NCBI GenBank assembly: GCA_963667005.1
Contig: OY762937.1
Span: 1,860,001 to 1,924,000 of the forward strand
From: G963662605 sp963667005
GTDB lineage: Bacteria > Bacteroidota > Ignavibacteria > Ignavibacteriales > Ignavibacteriaceae
Reading direction: 5' to 3'
DNA length: 64,000 nucleotides
Both the position numbers and the translations under genes were made by a program. This document shows, in pieces, positions 15,675 through 23,294 of the stretch (position 1 is its first letter; every line of letters begins with the position of its first letter). The notes beneath the pieces were generated by a model. It made no database searches and was not told the DNA's origin. It saw nothing but the letters and a program-made list of their open reading frames with translations.

Positions 15675-17210
15675 ATGGGAATATTTAATTTTTTTAAAAG
15701 GAACAGCGGATCCGTTGTCTCTCAGGTCGCCGATGAAATAGCAACTCGCGAAAATATGAATCTTGCTCAATCGTGGCTTTCAATCTTACCGGATCCGGAT
15801 CCGGTGCTTCGGAAACTCGGTAAAGATATTACCGTGTACAAAGACCTGATGAGTGACGATCATGTTTCCAGTACTATAACACGCCGCAAAAGCTATGTAA
15901 AGCTTCTCGAGTGGCAGGTGCAGCTTCCGGGTGGAGACCCTGATTCAATCGAAGTGCAGCTTTGTCAGTTAGCTCTCAAAAACCTGCGCAAAAATGACGG
16001 TCGCAGAAAAAATAAGATTAAGGACATTATCAGCCAGTCGCTGAATCCGATATTTTGGGGTTACTCTGTATTTGAAATCGTTTGGGAAAATACCGGTGGC
16101 CACTGGCTGCCAAGAAACATCGAGGAGAAACCTCGCGAGTGGTTTTACTTCGATAGCGAGAACCGTCTCCGGATGAAATCGAAAGACACCGGTGAGGGAA
16201 CGCTCCTGACTGATCCGGAATTTAAATACCGTTTTATAGTTCTTCAAAACGAACCCACTTATGAAAATCCATACGGTGATAAAGCAATTTCAAAATGCTT
16301 CTGGCCGGTAACGTTCAAACGTGGCGGACTGAAATGGTTTGCTGTGTTCATCGAGAAATATGGTATGCCTTTTATTACCGGCAAGCAGCCAAGGAATGCT
16401 GGAGCGGAAGCAACGAAAGAATTACTCGGTAAACTTGATCGTATGGTCGGGGATGCCGTCGCTGTTATTCCCGATGATAGCTCAGTTGAAATACATGAGA
16501 ATAAAACGGGTAGTAATGCTGAGGCTTACAAAATATTTTATGACATTCAGAATAATGCAATCAGCAAAGCAATACTTACGAATGTATTCAGTACCGAGAA
16601 TCAAAAAGTCGGTGCATATGCTTCAAGTAAATCCGGTACCGATTCTGAAGCAAGTTTGTCGCTCAGCGATAGAGACTTCCCTCAGGAACTCATGAGCGAA
16701 GTATTCGAGGCTATTATAGATTTGAATATCGGGTCAGGCATTTATCCGATCTTCGCTCCGTTCGAAGAAAGTGATCCGAGAAAAGAATTTGCCGAGCGTG
16801 ACGAAAAACTTTTCAAAGCAATCAAGCCCACGAAAAAGTATATCACCCGGATTTATAACATCCCTGAAGATGAGTATGAGCTACTCACACAAACTCCTGC
16901 AGATACTCAGCCGGTGCAGTTCAGCGCCGACCCGCTGCTCGCGAATGTTGCAAGTGACCAGGACGTTATTGATTCTTTGATTGATAACCTTTCCGGCAAT
17001 CGTGCCAACACTGCAAACAACCAACTGCTGCAGCCGATAATTGAACTGCTCGACAAAGGCGTTACCAATAAGGATGAAATCACTCAAGCCGTTGTGCAGC
17101 TGTTCGGCTCAATGAAAACGGATCAACTTACCGCTATACTTGAAAAAGTAATATTCCTGTCCGAAGTCTGGGGCAGGATAAAAAACCAGAAGAGCACCTC
17201 TGTTGACTAA
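15675..17210 (+). CDS. Portal protein (Mu gp29-like, DUF935)
   Basis: A 511-residue protein. It forms the dodecameric portal through which DNA enters the head. The family signature includes the N-terminal DLMSDDHVSSTITRRKSYV segment, the W-rich IFWGYSVFEIVW segment and the KYGMPFITGK stretch. It lies between the large terminase and gpF-like genes, the Mu order. It ends within the next gene's TTG start (8-nt overlap), indicating translational coupling. Confidence 0.9.
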   Translation: MGIFNFFKRNSGSVVSQVADEIATRENMNLAQSWLSILPDPDPVLRKLGKDITVYKDLMSDDHVSSTITRRKSYVKLLEWQVQLPGGDPDSIEVQLCQLALKNLRKNDGRRKNKIKDIISQSLNPIFWGYSVFEIVWENTGGHWLPRNIEEKPREWFYFDSENRLRMKSKDTGEGTLLTDPEFKYRFIVLQNEPTYENPYGDKAISKCFWPVTFKRGGLKWFAVFIEKYGMPFITGKQPRNAGAEATKELLGKLDRMVGDAVAVIPDDSSVEIHENKTGSNAEAYKIFYDIQNNAISKAILTNVFSTENQKVGAYASSKSGTDSEASLSLSDRDFPQELMSEVFEAIIDLNIGSGIYPIFAPFEESDPRKEFAERDEKLFKAIKPTKKYITRIYNIPEDEYELLTQTPADTQPVQFSADPLLANVASDQDVIDSLIDNLSGNRANTANNQLLQPIIELLDKGVTNKDEITQAVVQLFGSMKTDQLTAILEKVIFLSEVWGRIKNQKSTSVD

Positions 17211-18363
17211 TCCGGATTTAACCCTTGCGTTTAATCTGCCGCCCGAACAGGCAATTGAATATCTCCGTAGTAAGGGATATGAAATAAACTTTGACTGGAA
17301 GAAAGCTTCCGCTGAGGCAAAAGCCAAATCATTCTGGATGGCCAACCAGTACAAATACGATATTCTTGCCGATGTCAAAAACTCTCTTATTGATGCACTG
17401 GAGAAAGGATATACCGGCCAGCAGTTCCAAGATGCGGTAATGCAGAAGCTTCGTTCACGCGGTTATGTCCCGGAGCAAGAGGGAATTACTCCCTCGAGGC
17501 TCAATTCAGTATTCCGCAACAACGTGCAGTCTGCTTATATGGCAGGCAATTATAAATCGCTTCTTGAGTCAGTTGATATACTTCCATTTTGGCGCATGGT
17601 TGTTATTCTCGACCGGCGCAGCTCAAAAATTTGTCCACCGCTTAAAGATATTGTCGCCCGTTGGGACGATCCTTTTTGGTTAACGCATTTCCCGCCGCTG
17701 CATTTCTTTTGCCGTTCAACTGTTCTTGGTATGACAGAGGCACAGGCAAATAAACGTGGTTTAAATATCCTTTCAACTGCCGAAACAGCTGATCTCGCAA
17801 ATTCACATCCACCGGCAGCCGGTTGGAGTCATAATCCGGCTAAGGCCTGGTTTGATCAGCCTAAGAAACCGGCACAGGCACTACCAAATCAGCCGAACTG
17901 GAAAGACTGGAATCGTTCCGATATTACTAAGCTGCCTGCAGATGAATTTGCACCGGCTCCTGATCTGCTTCCGAGACAATCAACCCATGAAGATGCTTTG
18001 AATTTAGTATGTGATACTCTCGGTATTAATGCTGATAATCCCAATCTACAAGTTGTCTCTCCGGTTGAAAAAATACTTTTAACAAGACAACTGCTTTCAC
18101 ATGCATTTGAAAAACGGGATAACGCCCGGGAGCGGTATGCCGGTTATATTATTCCGACAATTGAGGATGCGTTTGAAATCTATTTAACTGAGTATGATGA
18201 CGGCACCTTCAGACTGAGGTATATAAAACCGTTCAAGGGAAAGTATGATTTTTTTACTGTTGCGCAATTTAGTCCGGACGGCTCATTCTTCTGGAATGCT
18301 TTTAATATCAGGAATAAGGACTTGAATAAACAGCGTGAGGGAATATTGCTTTATGGAAAATAA
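17203..18363 (+). CDS. gpF-like head morphogenesis protein with C-terminal PBECR nuclease-like domain
   Basis: A 386-residue protein. Residues 1-190 match the Mu gpF / SPP1 gp7 minor head family, including FRNNVQSAYMAGNY and the Cys/His segment around KICPPL, HFPPLHFFCRS. The last 80 residues (YAGYIIPTIEDAFEIY, RYIKPF, QREGILLYGK) look like a phage Barnase-EndoU-ColicinE5/D-RelE (PBECR) toxin-type nuclease domain often attached to this protein in Mu-like phages. The start is TTG, overlapping the portal stop. The head role is well supported; the nuclease role is inferred from family resemblance, and catalytic residues were not verified. Confidence 0.82.
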   Translation: MTNPDLTLAFNLPPEQAIEYLRSKGYEINFDWKKASAEAKAKSFWMANQYKYDILADVKNSLIDALEKGYTGQQFQDAVMQKLRSRGYVPEQEGITPSRLNSVFRNNVQSAYMAGNYKSLLESVDILPFWRMVVILDRRSSKICPPLKDIVARWDDPFWLTHFPPLHFFCRSTVLGMTEAQANKRGLNILSTAETADLANSHPPAAGWSHNPAKAWFDQPKKPAQALPNQPNWKDWNRSDITKLPADEFAPAPDLLPRQSTHEDALNLVCDTLGINADNPNLQVVSPVEKILLTRQLLSHAFEKRDNARERYAGYIIPTIEDAFEIYLTEYDDGTFRLRYIKPFKGKYDFFTVAQFSPDGSFFWNAFNIRNKDLNKQREGILLYGK

Positions 18364-18366
18364 GAA

Positions 18367-18473
18367 TACCGTAAAGATAAATGTTTCGGCTCTGCCGGAC
18401 TCCGGAGTCCGTGAACCCTTTCACCAACTATTGTTTCCGGAAACAGTTGGCTTCACGCTTTATCTTTACGGTA
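18367..18473 (+). ncRNA. Highly structured intercistronic element with two CCGG-loop hairpins
   Basis: A perfect 15-bp outer stem (18,367-18,381 with 18,459-18,473) encloses two hairpins, GGACT-CCGG-AGTCC (18,397-18,410) and CCAACT...GTTT-CCGG-AAAC-AGTTGG (18,424-18,450). A helix CGTGAA/TTCACG wraps the second. It starts 4 nt after the gpF stop and ends 36 nt before the gpG start. No U-tract follows, so it is not a standard terminator. Likely an RNA processing, attenuation or protein-binding element; its function is unknown. Confidence 0.55.
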
Positions 18474-18508
18474 CATCGAAAGTTATATAACTTTTAGGAC
18501 AATCCCAA

Positions 18509-19108
18509 ATGGCAGATGCAGCACAAAACATCGAAGTCCCCATATTCGGAGTAATCACCCGGAAAATAAAATCCCTCCGGACGATTTTAGTTGCCATTGG
18601 CAAAATGGCTCAAGGCTATATCGTTGAAAACTTTGAGACTGAAGGCTCCCGTCTCGGCACTCCATGGCCGGCACTCTCTCCCCGGTATGCAGCACGTAAG
18701 CTGAAGAAGTACGGGAAGAAACAGATCCTTGTCCGTGATCAGCGGCTTCTTAATTCAATCCCCGGCAGTACTCCTCAGGTAGGCGATGATAACGTAACGG
18801 TCGGTACTGAAGTGCCGTATGCTACTATCCATCACTATGGCGGGACCATAGCACACGCCGCCCGGACAGAAACGTTCCTCCGGAACAGGCATAAAAAAGA
18901 TATTAAGCAGCGCAAAAACGAGACTGCGGAACATTTCGCTGACCGTTTTGCTTTAAGAAATAAATTTAAGAAAGGCAAGACCGCCGGACGTGGATTCACA
19001 TTTGGCTCATACACCGTCACAATTCCACCCAGACCGTTCATGAAGCTTATCCCCGAAGATGCCACCGAAATGGGCAAAGAGGTTTCCGACTTTCTCTTTA
19101 GAGAATAA
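18509..19108 (+). CDS. Virion morphogenesis / tail completion protein (Mu gpG-like)
   Basis: A 199-residue protein. Family features: the WPALSPRYAARK segment, DQRLLNSI, and the C-terminal PPRPFMKLIPEDATEMG that closes members of the phage virion morphogenesis (gpG) family. The middle contains a basic, Arg/Lys-rich insert. Last gene of the rightward packaging operon; a terminator follows 2 nt later. Expected to act in head-tail joining. Confidence 0.82.
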   Translation: MADAAQNIEVPIFGVITRKIKSLRTILVAIGKMAQGYIVENFETEGSRLGTPWPALSPRYAARKLKKYGKKQILVRDQRLLNSIPGSTPQVGDDNVTVGTEVPYATIHHYGGTIAHAARTETFLRNRHKKDIKQRKNETAEHFADRFALRNKFKKGKTAGRGFTFGSYTVTIPPRPFMKLIPEDATEMGKEVSDFLFRE

Positions 19109-19110
19109 AA

Positions 19111-19132
19111 AAAGAGTCCCTCAGGACTCTTT
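19111..19132. terminator. Bidirectional terminator between late-right and early-left operons
   Basis: AAAGAGTCC (19,111-19,119), loop CTCA, GGACTCTTT (19,124-19,132), with an A-run before and T-rich sequence after. It separates the convergent gpG gene and the Gp49-Tad2 gene. Confidence 0.85.
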
Positions 19133-19163
19133 CTACATCAGTTAACCTCACCAATAGGCCAAC

Positions 19164-19910
19164 TCAGACATCCTTAGCTCCTATCACGCACTCCGGATCA
19201 ACTTCATCATCCGGGACAATCGGTTTCAGATGCTCTTTATCTTCGAGTCCGTAAATCATCCAGTCCGTTGCAAAAATATCATCATTCGAAACATCGTACC
19301 AACCATAGTTAATATCCGCTATCCAATATTCGATGGTCCCATCGTCACTGCATTTCAGGAACCCGTCCCATTTTTTCCCGGTAACACATTTGCCAGCACG
19401 TAATGCTTCAACAGCCCAGCCGAAATTTCTATTAGCTTTTTCTGTTGTTTCTAACTGAACTGGGGGCAAGTGCTCTTTATTTTTGAATATACCGACCAGT
19501 CCCACGATTGACCAATCTGCTGACTGCATATCCGAAAATATTGGCTTATACAGGCCATATACTTCATTATCAACATAGAGCAATAGTACTCTATTTTCAT
19601 CCAGAATGACATATATATCCTCTTCCCAAACTTGTCTTCGTACTCGTTTACCTAATTCAGCAGCTGCCATAGCATGAGCAAAGCTCATTAGGGAAACCTT
19701 TTTATATGCCTTATCAAATGCACTCTTCGGACTCCAAGAAGTATACCCATCCTCATACTGAACTTTATACCCAACTATATCCTCACCGGTAAATATCTGC
19801 ACACTTTCTCTGGCAAATTGACTCTTGCTGCACAATACCGCCCGGACAATCTTCGTCCCGATAAATGTTGCCGCTTCCGACATATCTAATTTCTTGACCT
19901 CTGTTTCCAT
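19164..19910 (-). CDS. Gp49-family protein fused to two Tad2-like (anti-Thoeris type) domains
   Basis: A 248-residue protein from ATG 19,910, with a GAAAGG ribosome site. Residues about 15-72 resemble the N4 Gp49/Sf6 gene 66 family (IGTKIVRAV ... VQYEDGYTSWSPKSAFDKAY). Residues 75-137 and 160-221 each follow the Tad2/DUF2829 pattern: an FxxAxxAxxxGKxVxRxxW start and a D(I/M)xxxDWxI end (SADWSIVG and FATDWMIYG). Known Tad2 proteins sequester the cyclic-ADP-ribose signal of Thoeris defence. A role in counter-defence is inferred; ligand residues were not checked. It is the last gene of the early operon. Confidence 0.68.
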   Translation of the reverse strand: METEVKKLDMSEAATFIGTKIVRAVLCSKSQFARESVQIFTGEDIVGYKVQYEDGYTSWSPKSAFDKAYKKVSLMSFAHAMAAAELGKRVRRQVWEEDIYVILDENRVLLLYVDNEVYGLYKPIFSDMQSADWSIVGLVGIFKNKEHLPPVQLETTEKANRNFGWAVEALRAGKCVTGKKWDGFLKCSDDGTIEYWIADINYGWYDVSNDDIFATDWMIYGLEDKEHLKPIVPDDEVDPECVIGAKDV

Positions 19911-19923
19911 GATAGACCTTTCG

Positions 19924-20295
19924 TTAATTATCTTTATTGAATTGTTTTTTGTAAGCTTCCTGCGCTTCATTCCATGCTTTGGCTATTTGTGGCTCGAGGC
20001 TTATAAACTCCTCCTTCTGCCTTTTCGACAAGCTGCTTAATATCAAATCTCTCAGCGACGGATATTTTACCGCTAAAAAAAATCGCTCGGTCTTATTAAA
20101 CCCCTTTAGGAGAACCGCCTTAAATAAATTTCTTACCTGGTGTACTACATCCTCGGCCCCTGCCTCAGGATGTTTTTTATAATAAGAAAAAAGATCGGCG
20201 TGTTCTTGTGCCAACACCATGAGCAGGACTGAAAGTTCACTCTGTGTGATTTTAATAGTAACTGGCCGTTCAACGCATTTTTTAATTTCCGACAT
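19924..20295 (-). CDS. Early-operon protein of unknown function
   Basis: A 123-residue, largely helical soluble protein (MSEIKKCVERPVTIKITQSELSVL at the start, charged Lys/Glu-rich end). It has an AGGAG ribosome site and begins 3 nt after the stop of the interrupted gene upstream. No family recognised. Confidence 0.5.
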   Translation of the reverse strand: MSEIKKCVERPVTIKITQSELSVLLMVLAQEHADLFSYYKKHPEAGAEDVVHQVRNLFKAVLLKGFNKTERFFLAVKYPSLRDLILSSLSKRQKEEFISLEPQIAKAWNEAQEAYKKQFNKDN

Positions 20296-20297
20296 CC

Positions 20298-20660
20298 CTA
20301 CTCCTGATTAAATAATGTATTTCTGTTATGATAGAACTTGTTGATCTCCGAAATCGCTTTCGGATATAAATCTGCGTATGGCTGTAACCGGCACAAGATA
20401 ACGTCTAATCCGGCCTTTACTGCATCGTCTCGCAGCTTGAACTTCTAGTCGTGCTTAGTATTTCCCGGGAGTGAGGAAGTGCCCCAGCTATTGCCCATAA
20501 ATCCCCGGATATCATAACCATACGACCACGACTCGTCTTTCGCGACCATTACTTTTATGTCGATAGTTTTTGAGCGGAACTCAAACACCGTCTCCGGATT
20601 GATACAAGCCCCGTGTTCGTTGAACTCGAAATTCTGCATTTCAATTCCCGGTATTGTCAT
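20298..20660 (-). pseudogene. Small phage protein interrupted by an in-frame TAG (nonsense or recoded)
   Basis: The frame starting MTIPGIEMQNFEFNEHGACI runs 71 codons to TAG at 20,445-20,447. It then continues in the same frame for 48 sense codons to TAG at 20,298-20,300, 3 nt before the next gene. The downstream half (KLRDDAVKAGLDVILCRLQPYADLYPKA) reads as genuine protein and resembles the end of a widespread small phage protein with a W-YGY-containing core. Either a recent nonsense mutation or amber readthrough would explain this. The intact length would be about 120 residues. Confidence 0.6.
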
Positions 20661-20988
20661 CTTCTATTCCATCCAATAAATTAAGTTGATTTGTTTTCAC
20701 TGTTTTTTCAGACAGTATACGGTACACCGTTTTTTCACTCATGTCGAGCAGAGTACAAATTTCTTTTGCGCTCATGCCGGCGGAGCAGTTCATAACAAAG
20801 TCCCGTTTAGCAAGCTCGATAGGCCGCTCGGTAAAATATACCGTCATTTTACTGACCGCTTGAGTCATCTTTAAATAAGCTTCAAAGCCTATTGCATCAT
20901 AAATTAATTGATGTTCAAACGGCAGATATTGTCGGAGATCAACCTTGCTCAGCCAGTCGAGATTATTTCCCTTATCCAATGTTCTCAA
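20641..20988 (-). CDS. Mor-like transcriptional regulator (helix-turn-helix)
   Basis: A 115-residue protein. The C-terminal half carries a clear helix-turn-helix (MSAKEICTLLDMSEKTVYRIL, about residues 73-92). The N-terminal part is helical. It lies at the end of the early operon after GemA, where Mu encodes Mor, the activator of middle transcription. It could activate the late dyad region at 12,908. It overlaps GemA's end by 17 nt. Assignment to Mor is by position and domain type rather than by close similarity. Confidence 0.55.
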   Translation of the reverse strand: MRTLDKGNNLDWLSKVDLRQYLPFEHQLIYDAIGFEAYLKMTQAVSKMTVYFTERPIELAKRDFVMNCSAGMSAKEICTLLDMSEKTVYRILSEKTVKTNQLNLLDGIEDDNTGN

Positions 20989-21382
20989 TCGCTTTCTTTA
21001 CTTTTTGGACATCATTCTTCAGCAACCAGCCCGGATAATCAACTCCGGCTATGCGCTTGACAAAATGAAAAAACGATAAGGCCGTCTTTACTCGCACTTC
21101 TGGAGAATTCATAAACATACCTTCCAGCATGCGCAGCTGCCGGCCGGTGGCAAAACGTTCGTCATACCGGTCATCGTATTCTTCCCAGCGCTTATGCTTA
21201 TCGCCGCTCTTCTGGAGAAAGCCTAACCCTTTGAATACATCAAGTAAGGTCCCTACTTGAACATCGTTTAATCCTTTCGCTGAGTCTGCACCAACTAACC
21301 TCAGGCAGTCCCGGTAATCGTCATCGGAAAGTCCGAGCTGTGATTTCGCAACGTGGATAAGAGATAATTGTTTATGCGTTGC
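20972..21382 (-). CDS. gemA: GemA-like regulatory protein (gp16 family, DUF1018)
   Basis: A 136-residue protein from ATG 21,382, which begins just after the Gam stop. The family signature is plain: KQLSLIHVAKSQLGLSDDDYRDCLR at the start and the LQKSGD and later G-L-(M/F)-NSPE region. In Mu, GemA (gp16) modulates host gene expression and DNA topology during the early phase. Gam-GemA adjacency mirrors other transposable phages. The frame is open upstream to 21,460, but that would overlap Gam heavily. Confidence 0.85.
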   Translation of the reverse strand, partial: ATHKQLSLIHVAKSQLGLSDDDYRDCLRLVGADSAKGLNDVQVGTLLDVFKGLGFLQKSGDKHKRWEEYDDRYDERFATGRQLRMLEGMFMNSPEVRVKTALSFFHFVKRIAGVDYPGWLLKNDVQKVKKAIENIG

Positions 21383-21386
21383 CATC

Positions 21387-21926
21387 TTATTTGCTCTCGC
21401 GGATAAGTTTTTGTACCTGCTCTTTATCAATCTCATAAAAGAACTTTTCCGTCCGGCCAATCCTTACACCGCAAGCTGCGAGTTGTTCTTCCGTGAGCAG
21501 CGGAACCTCAGCGGTGGCATCTTCAGTGATCTGTTTCTTATCCAATGTGGTCACGACTTTGATATATCTGAATTTGAACAGGTCGGCAAACTTTACTTTG
21601 ACGCTCTCCCAGCCGTGACCCTTGAGAAGCTTCAAGGATGAAGGAGTAAACCGGAATCCTACTTTCCCGAATATTAACCGGCGGCTTTTTACTGCTCCCT
21701 CGAACTCTTTCTTATGCTCTTTGCAGAATGCTTCAATATCCATGCGTAGCCCATCTGCAACGCCAAGGTTGAAATTAATTTTCGGCTGATACATCTTCTT
21801 GAGATTTATCACCTCGAGATTCATGTTGGCAGCTTCAACTTCTGCGTTTATTTCCGCCTGGCCGAGCTCCCGGAGTTTCACTTCGAGTTCTTCCCATGAT
21901 TTTATAGTGCTCTTAAATTTCTTCAT
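21387..21926 (-). CDS. gam: Gam-like DNA end-protecting protein
   Basis: A 179-residue protein of the Mu Gam family, which binds double-strand DNA ends and blocks exonucleases (a relative of Ku). Visible: the coiled start (IKSWEELEVKLRELGQAEINAEVEAANM), the FGKVGFRFTPSSLKLL segment typical of the core, and the end GRTEKFFYEI. It lies between a small unknown gene and GemA in the early operon. Confidence 0.88.
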   Translation of the reverse strand: MKKFKSTIKSWEELEVKLRELGQAEINAEVEAANMNLEVINLKKMYQPKINFNLGVADGLRMDIEAFCKEHKKEFEGAVKSRRLIFGKVGFRFTPSSLKLLKGHGWESVKVKFADLFKFRYIKVVTTLDKKQITEDATAEVPLLTEEQLAACGVRIGRTEKFFYEIDKEQVQKLIRESK

Positions 21927-22016
21927 CGTTTTGTTGTCCCGTAATATTTGTTTTGGGCATAATCACCTTGATACATGAACTGCCCGAATAAGTTATTTAA
22001 TACTTCAACGCCGTTT

Positions 22017-22298
22017 TTAAGCCGCAGCAGTTTCGGCTTCTTTTTGCTTTTTTTCTTCTTTTCCATTTCTCATGTTCAGTTTGATAATTACTAATTCGAG
22101 CATCTTAACTAACTCCTCATCGTCCATGGTCTCCTGAGGTGGATTAGCAGCTTTCTTGGACTCAATTAGTCCCTGCATGTTGATTTTGTGAATAGTGACC
22201 GCATCCACCGGTGACTCTGCCTCCGGATACAATGAGTAAATGATCTGTGCGACATGATCCAAAGAAAAGAATCCGAAAATGAATGTTGGCATTTGCAT
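22017..22298 (-). CDS. Early-operon protein of unknown function
   Basis: A 93-residue protein with a hydrophobic N-terminal third (MPTFIFGFFSLDHVAQIIYSL) and a charged Lys/Glu/Ala-rich tail. It starts 11 nt after the MuB stop. The 90 nt between it and Gam contain no convincing gene. No family recognised. Confidence 0.5.
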   Translation of the reverse strand: MQMPTFIFGFFSLDHVAQIIYSLYPEAESPVDAVTIHKINMQGLIESKKAANPPQETMDDEELVKMLELVIIKLNMRNGKEEKKQKEAETAAA

Positions 22299-22309
22299 TT
22301 TGAATCTCC

Positions 22310-23236
22310 TTACTTTATTACCATCGTTGAAACCCGTTCAATGATGTCCTCGTTGATCGGACAGTTATTTACATCAGCCAGACGAATCGCTCTTTTAAGC
22401 ATCATAGCGAGAAGCCTCATGTTCTGGCCGCAATGTTCAAAGAATTTTTTCGATAATCCGTTCGCTGAGGGAATAAGTGACTCGACTATCAGCTTTACAT
22501 CAGCCTCAAGTAATTCTTTCTCACTCTTTGGATTAATTGCGTGTTCGAGGTTGAGCGATACTATCATCGCTACCCTTGAATACAACTGCGCGAATTCGCC
22601 CTTCTTGCCCCTGAGGTTAATAAGCAAGCGTGGTAACCCGACGAGTAAAATACCGACACCGGCTTTATCGTTCAGTCTGCGGAGCAGCTCTAAAGCTTTG
22701 TAAGGCAGCTGCTCGGCTTCATCAACAAATATTGCTCTTCCGGAGCCTGATAGCTTTTCTTTGGCCGCATCAAACATGTCGTGTATCGAGCCTTCAGTGC
22801 TGAGATTGAGCTTCTTACAGATCTCGGTGAATAATACTTTAGCCGTATAGCCTAAATCAGCCTCGATATGGATAACATCCGGATTGAGCACTGCATACTG
22901 CCTAACGGCCATTGTCTTTCCGCTCCCGGCATTGCCGATCAGAACACATATCTCGCTATCAAGGTGACAAAGACGTGCAATCTCCATGACCTTGCGGGCT
23001 GTGTTGGTAGGAACAAAAGGAATATCTCTGCGTGGATTTTTCTCTCGCTCAAGTTCCTTCTCGATGAAGGATTTTATATCCTTCTCCAATTTCTTTATAT
23101 TTCCCGTGTACTTTTCGGATAGGTAAAGAGAGAGCATTGAAATAGATACACCCAGCGCCTGAGCTACTCGTGCTTGGCTGTATGACTTTCTTGCCATTAA
23201 GTTGACAAGCTGTTCTCTTATTGATAATTCATCCAT
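22310..23236 (-). CDS. MuB-like transposition target-capture ATPase
   Basis: A 308-residue AAA+ ATPase that binds target DNA and activates the transposase. Residues about 17-45 form a helix-turn-helix (QARVAQALGVSISMLSLYLS). Walker A is GNAGSGKT at 101-108, and Walker B is AIFVDEAE at 169-176. A helical C-terminal domain follows, as in MuB. It lies immediately downstream of the transposase gene; a GAAAGG ribosome site precedes its ATG. It probably also gives target immunity as in Mu. Confidence 0.92.
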   Translation of the reverse strand: MDELSIREQLVNLMARKSYSQARVAQALGVSISMLSLYLSEKYTGNIKKLEKDIKSFIEKELEREKNPRRDIPFVPTNTARKVMEIARLCHLDSEICVLIGNAGSGKTMAVRQYAVLNPDVIHIEADLGYTAKVLFTEICKKLNLSTEGSIHDMFDAAKEKLSGSGRAIFVDEAEQLPYKALELLRRLNDKAGVGILLVGLPRLLINLRGKKGEFAQLYSRVAMIVSLNLEHAINPKSEKELLEADVKLIVESLIPSANGLSKKFFEHCGQNMRLLAMMLKRAIRLADVNNCPINEDIIERVSTMVIK

Positions 23237-23264
23237 GATAGAACCTTTCTTTGATTGTACATAT

Positions 23265-23291
23265 ATGGGATTGAGTACCAGTCAATCCCAT
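23265..23291. terminator. Hairpin between transposase and ATPase genes; terminator shape on the + strand
   Basis: ATGGGATTGA (23,265-23,274), 7-nt loop, TCAATCCCAT (23,282-23,291), then a long T-run on the + strand. For the early mRNA (minus strand) it is a 10-bp hairpin in the transposase-ATPase gap without a following U-tract, so it would not stop early transcription. It could stop antisense transcripts or tune mRNA stability. Confidence 0.55.
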
Positions 23292-23294
23292 TTT

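Noticed and set aside
18353..18490. 45-codon + strand frame starting in the gpF tail
   Set aside because: Runs through the perfect inverted repeats at 18,367-18,473; no ribosome site and no family resemblance. The structure explains the sequence better.
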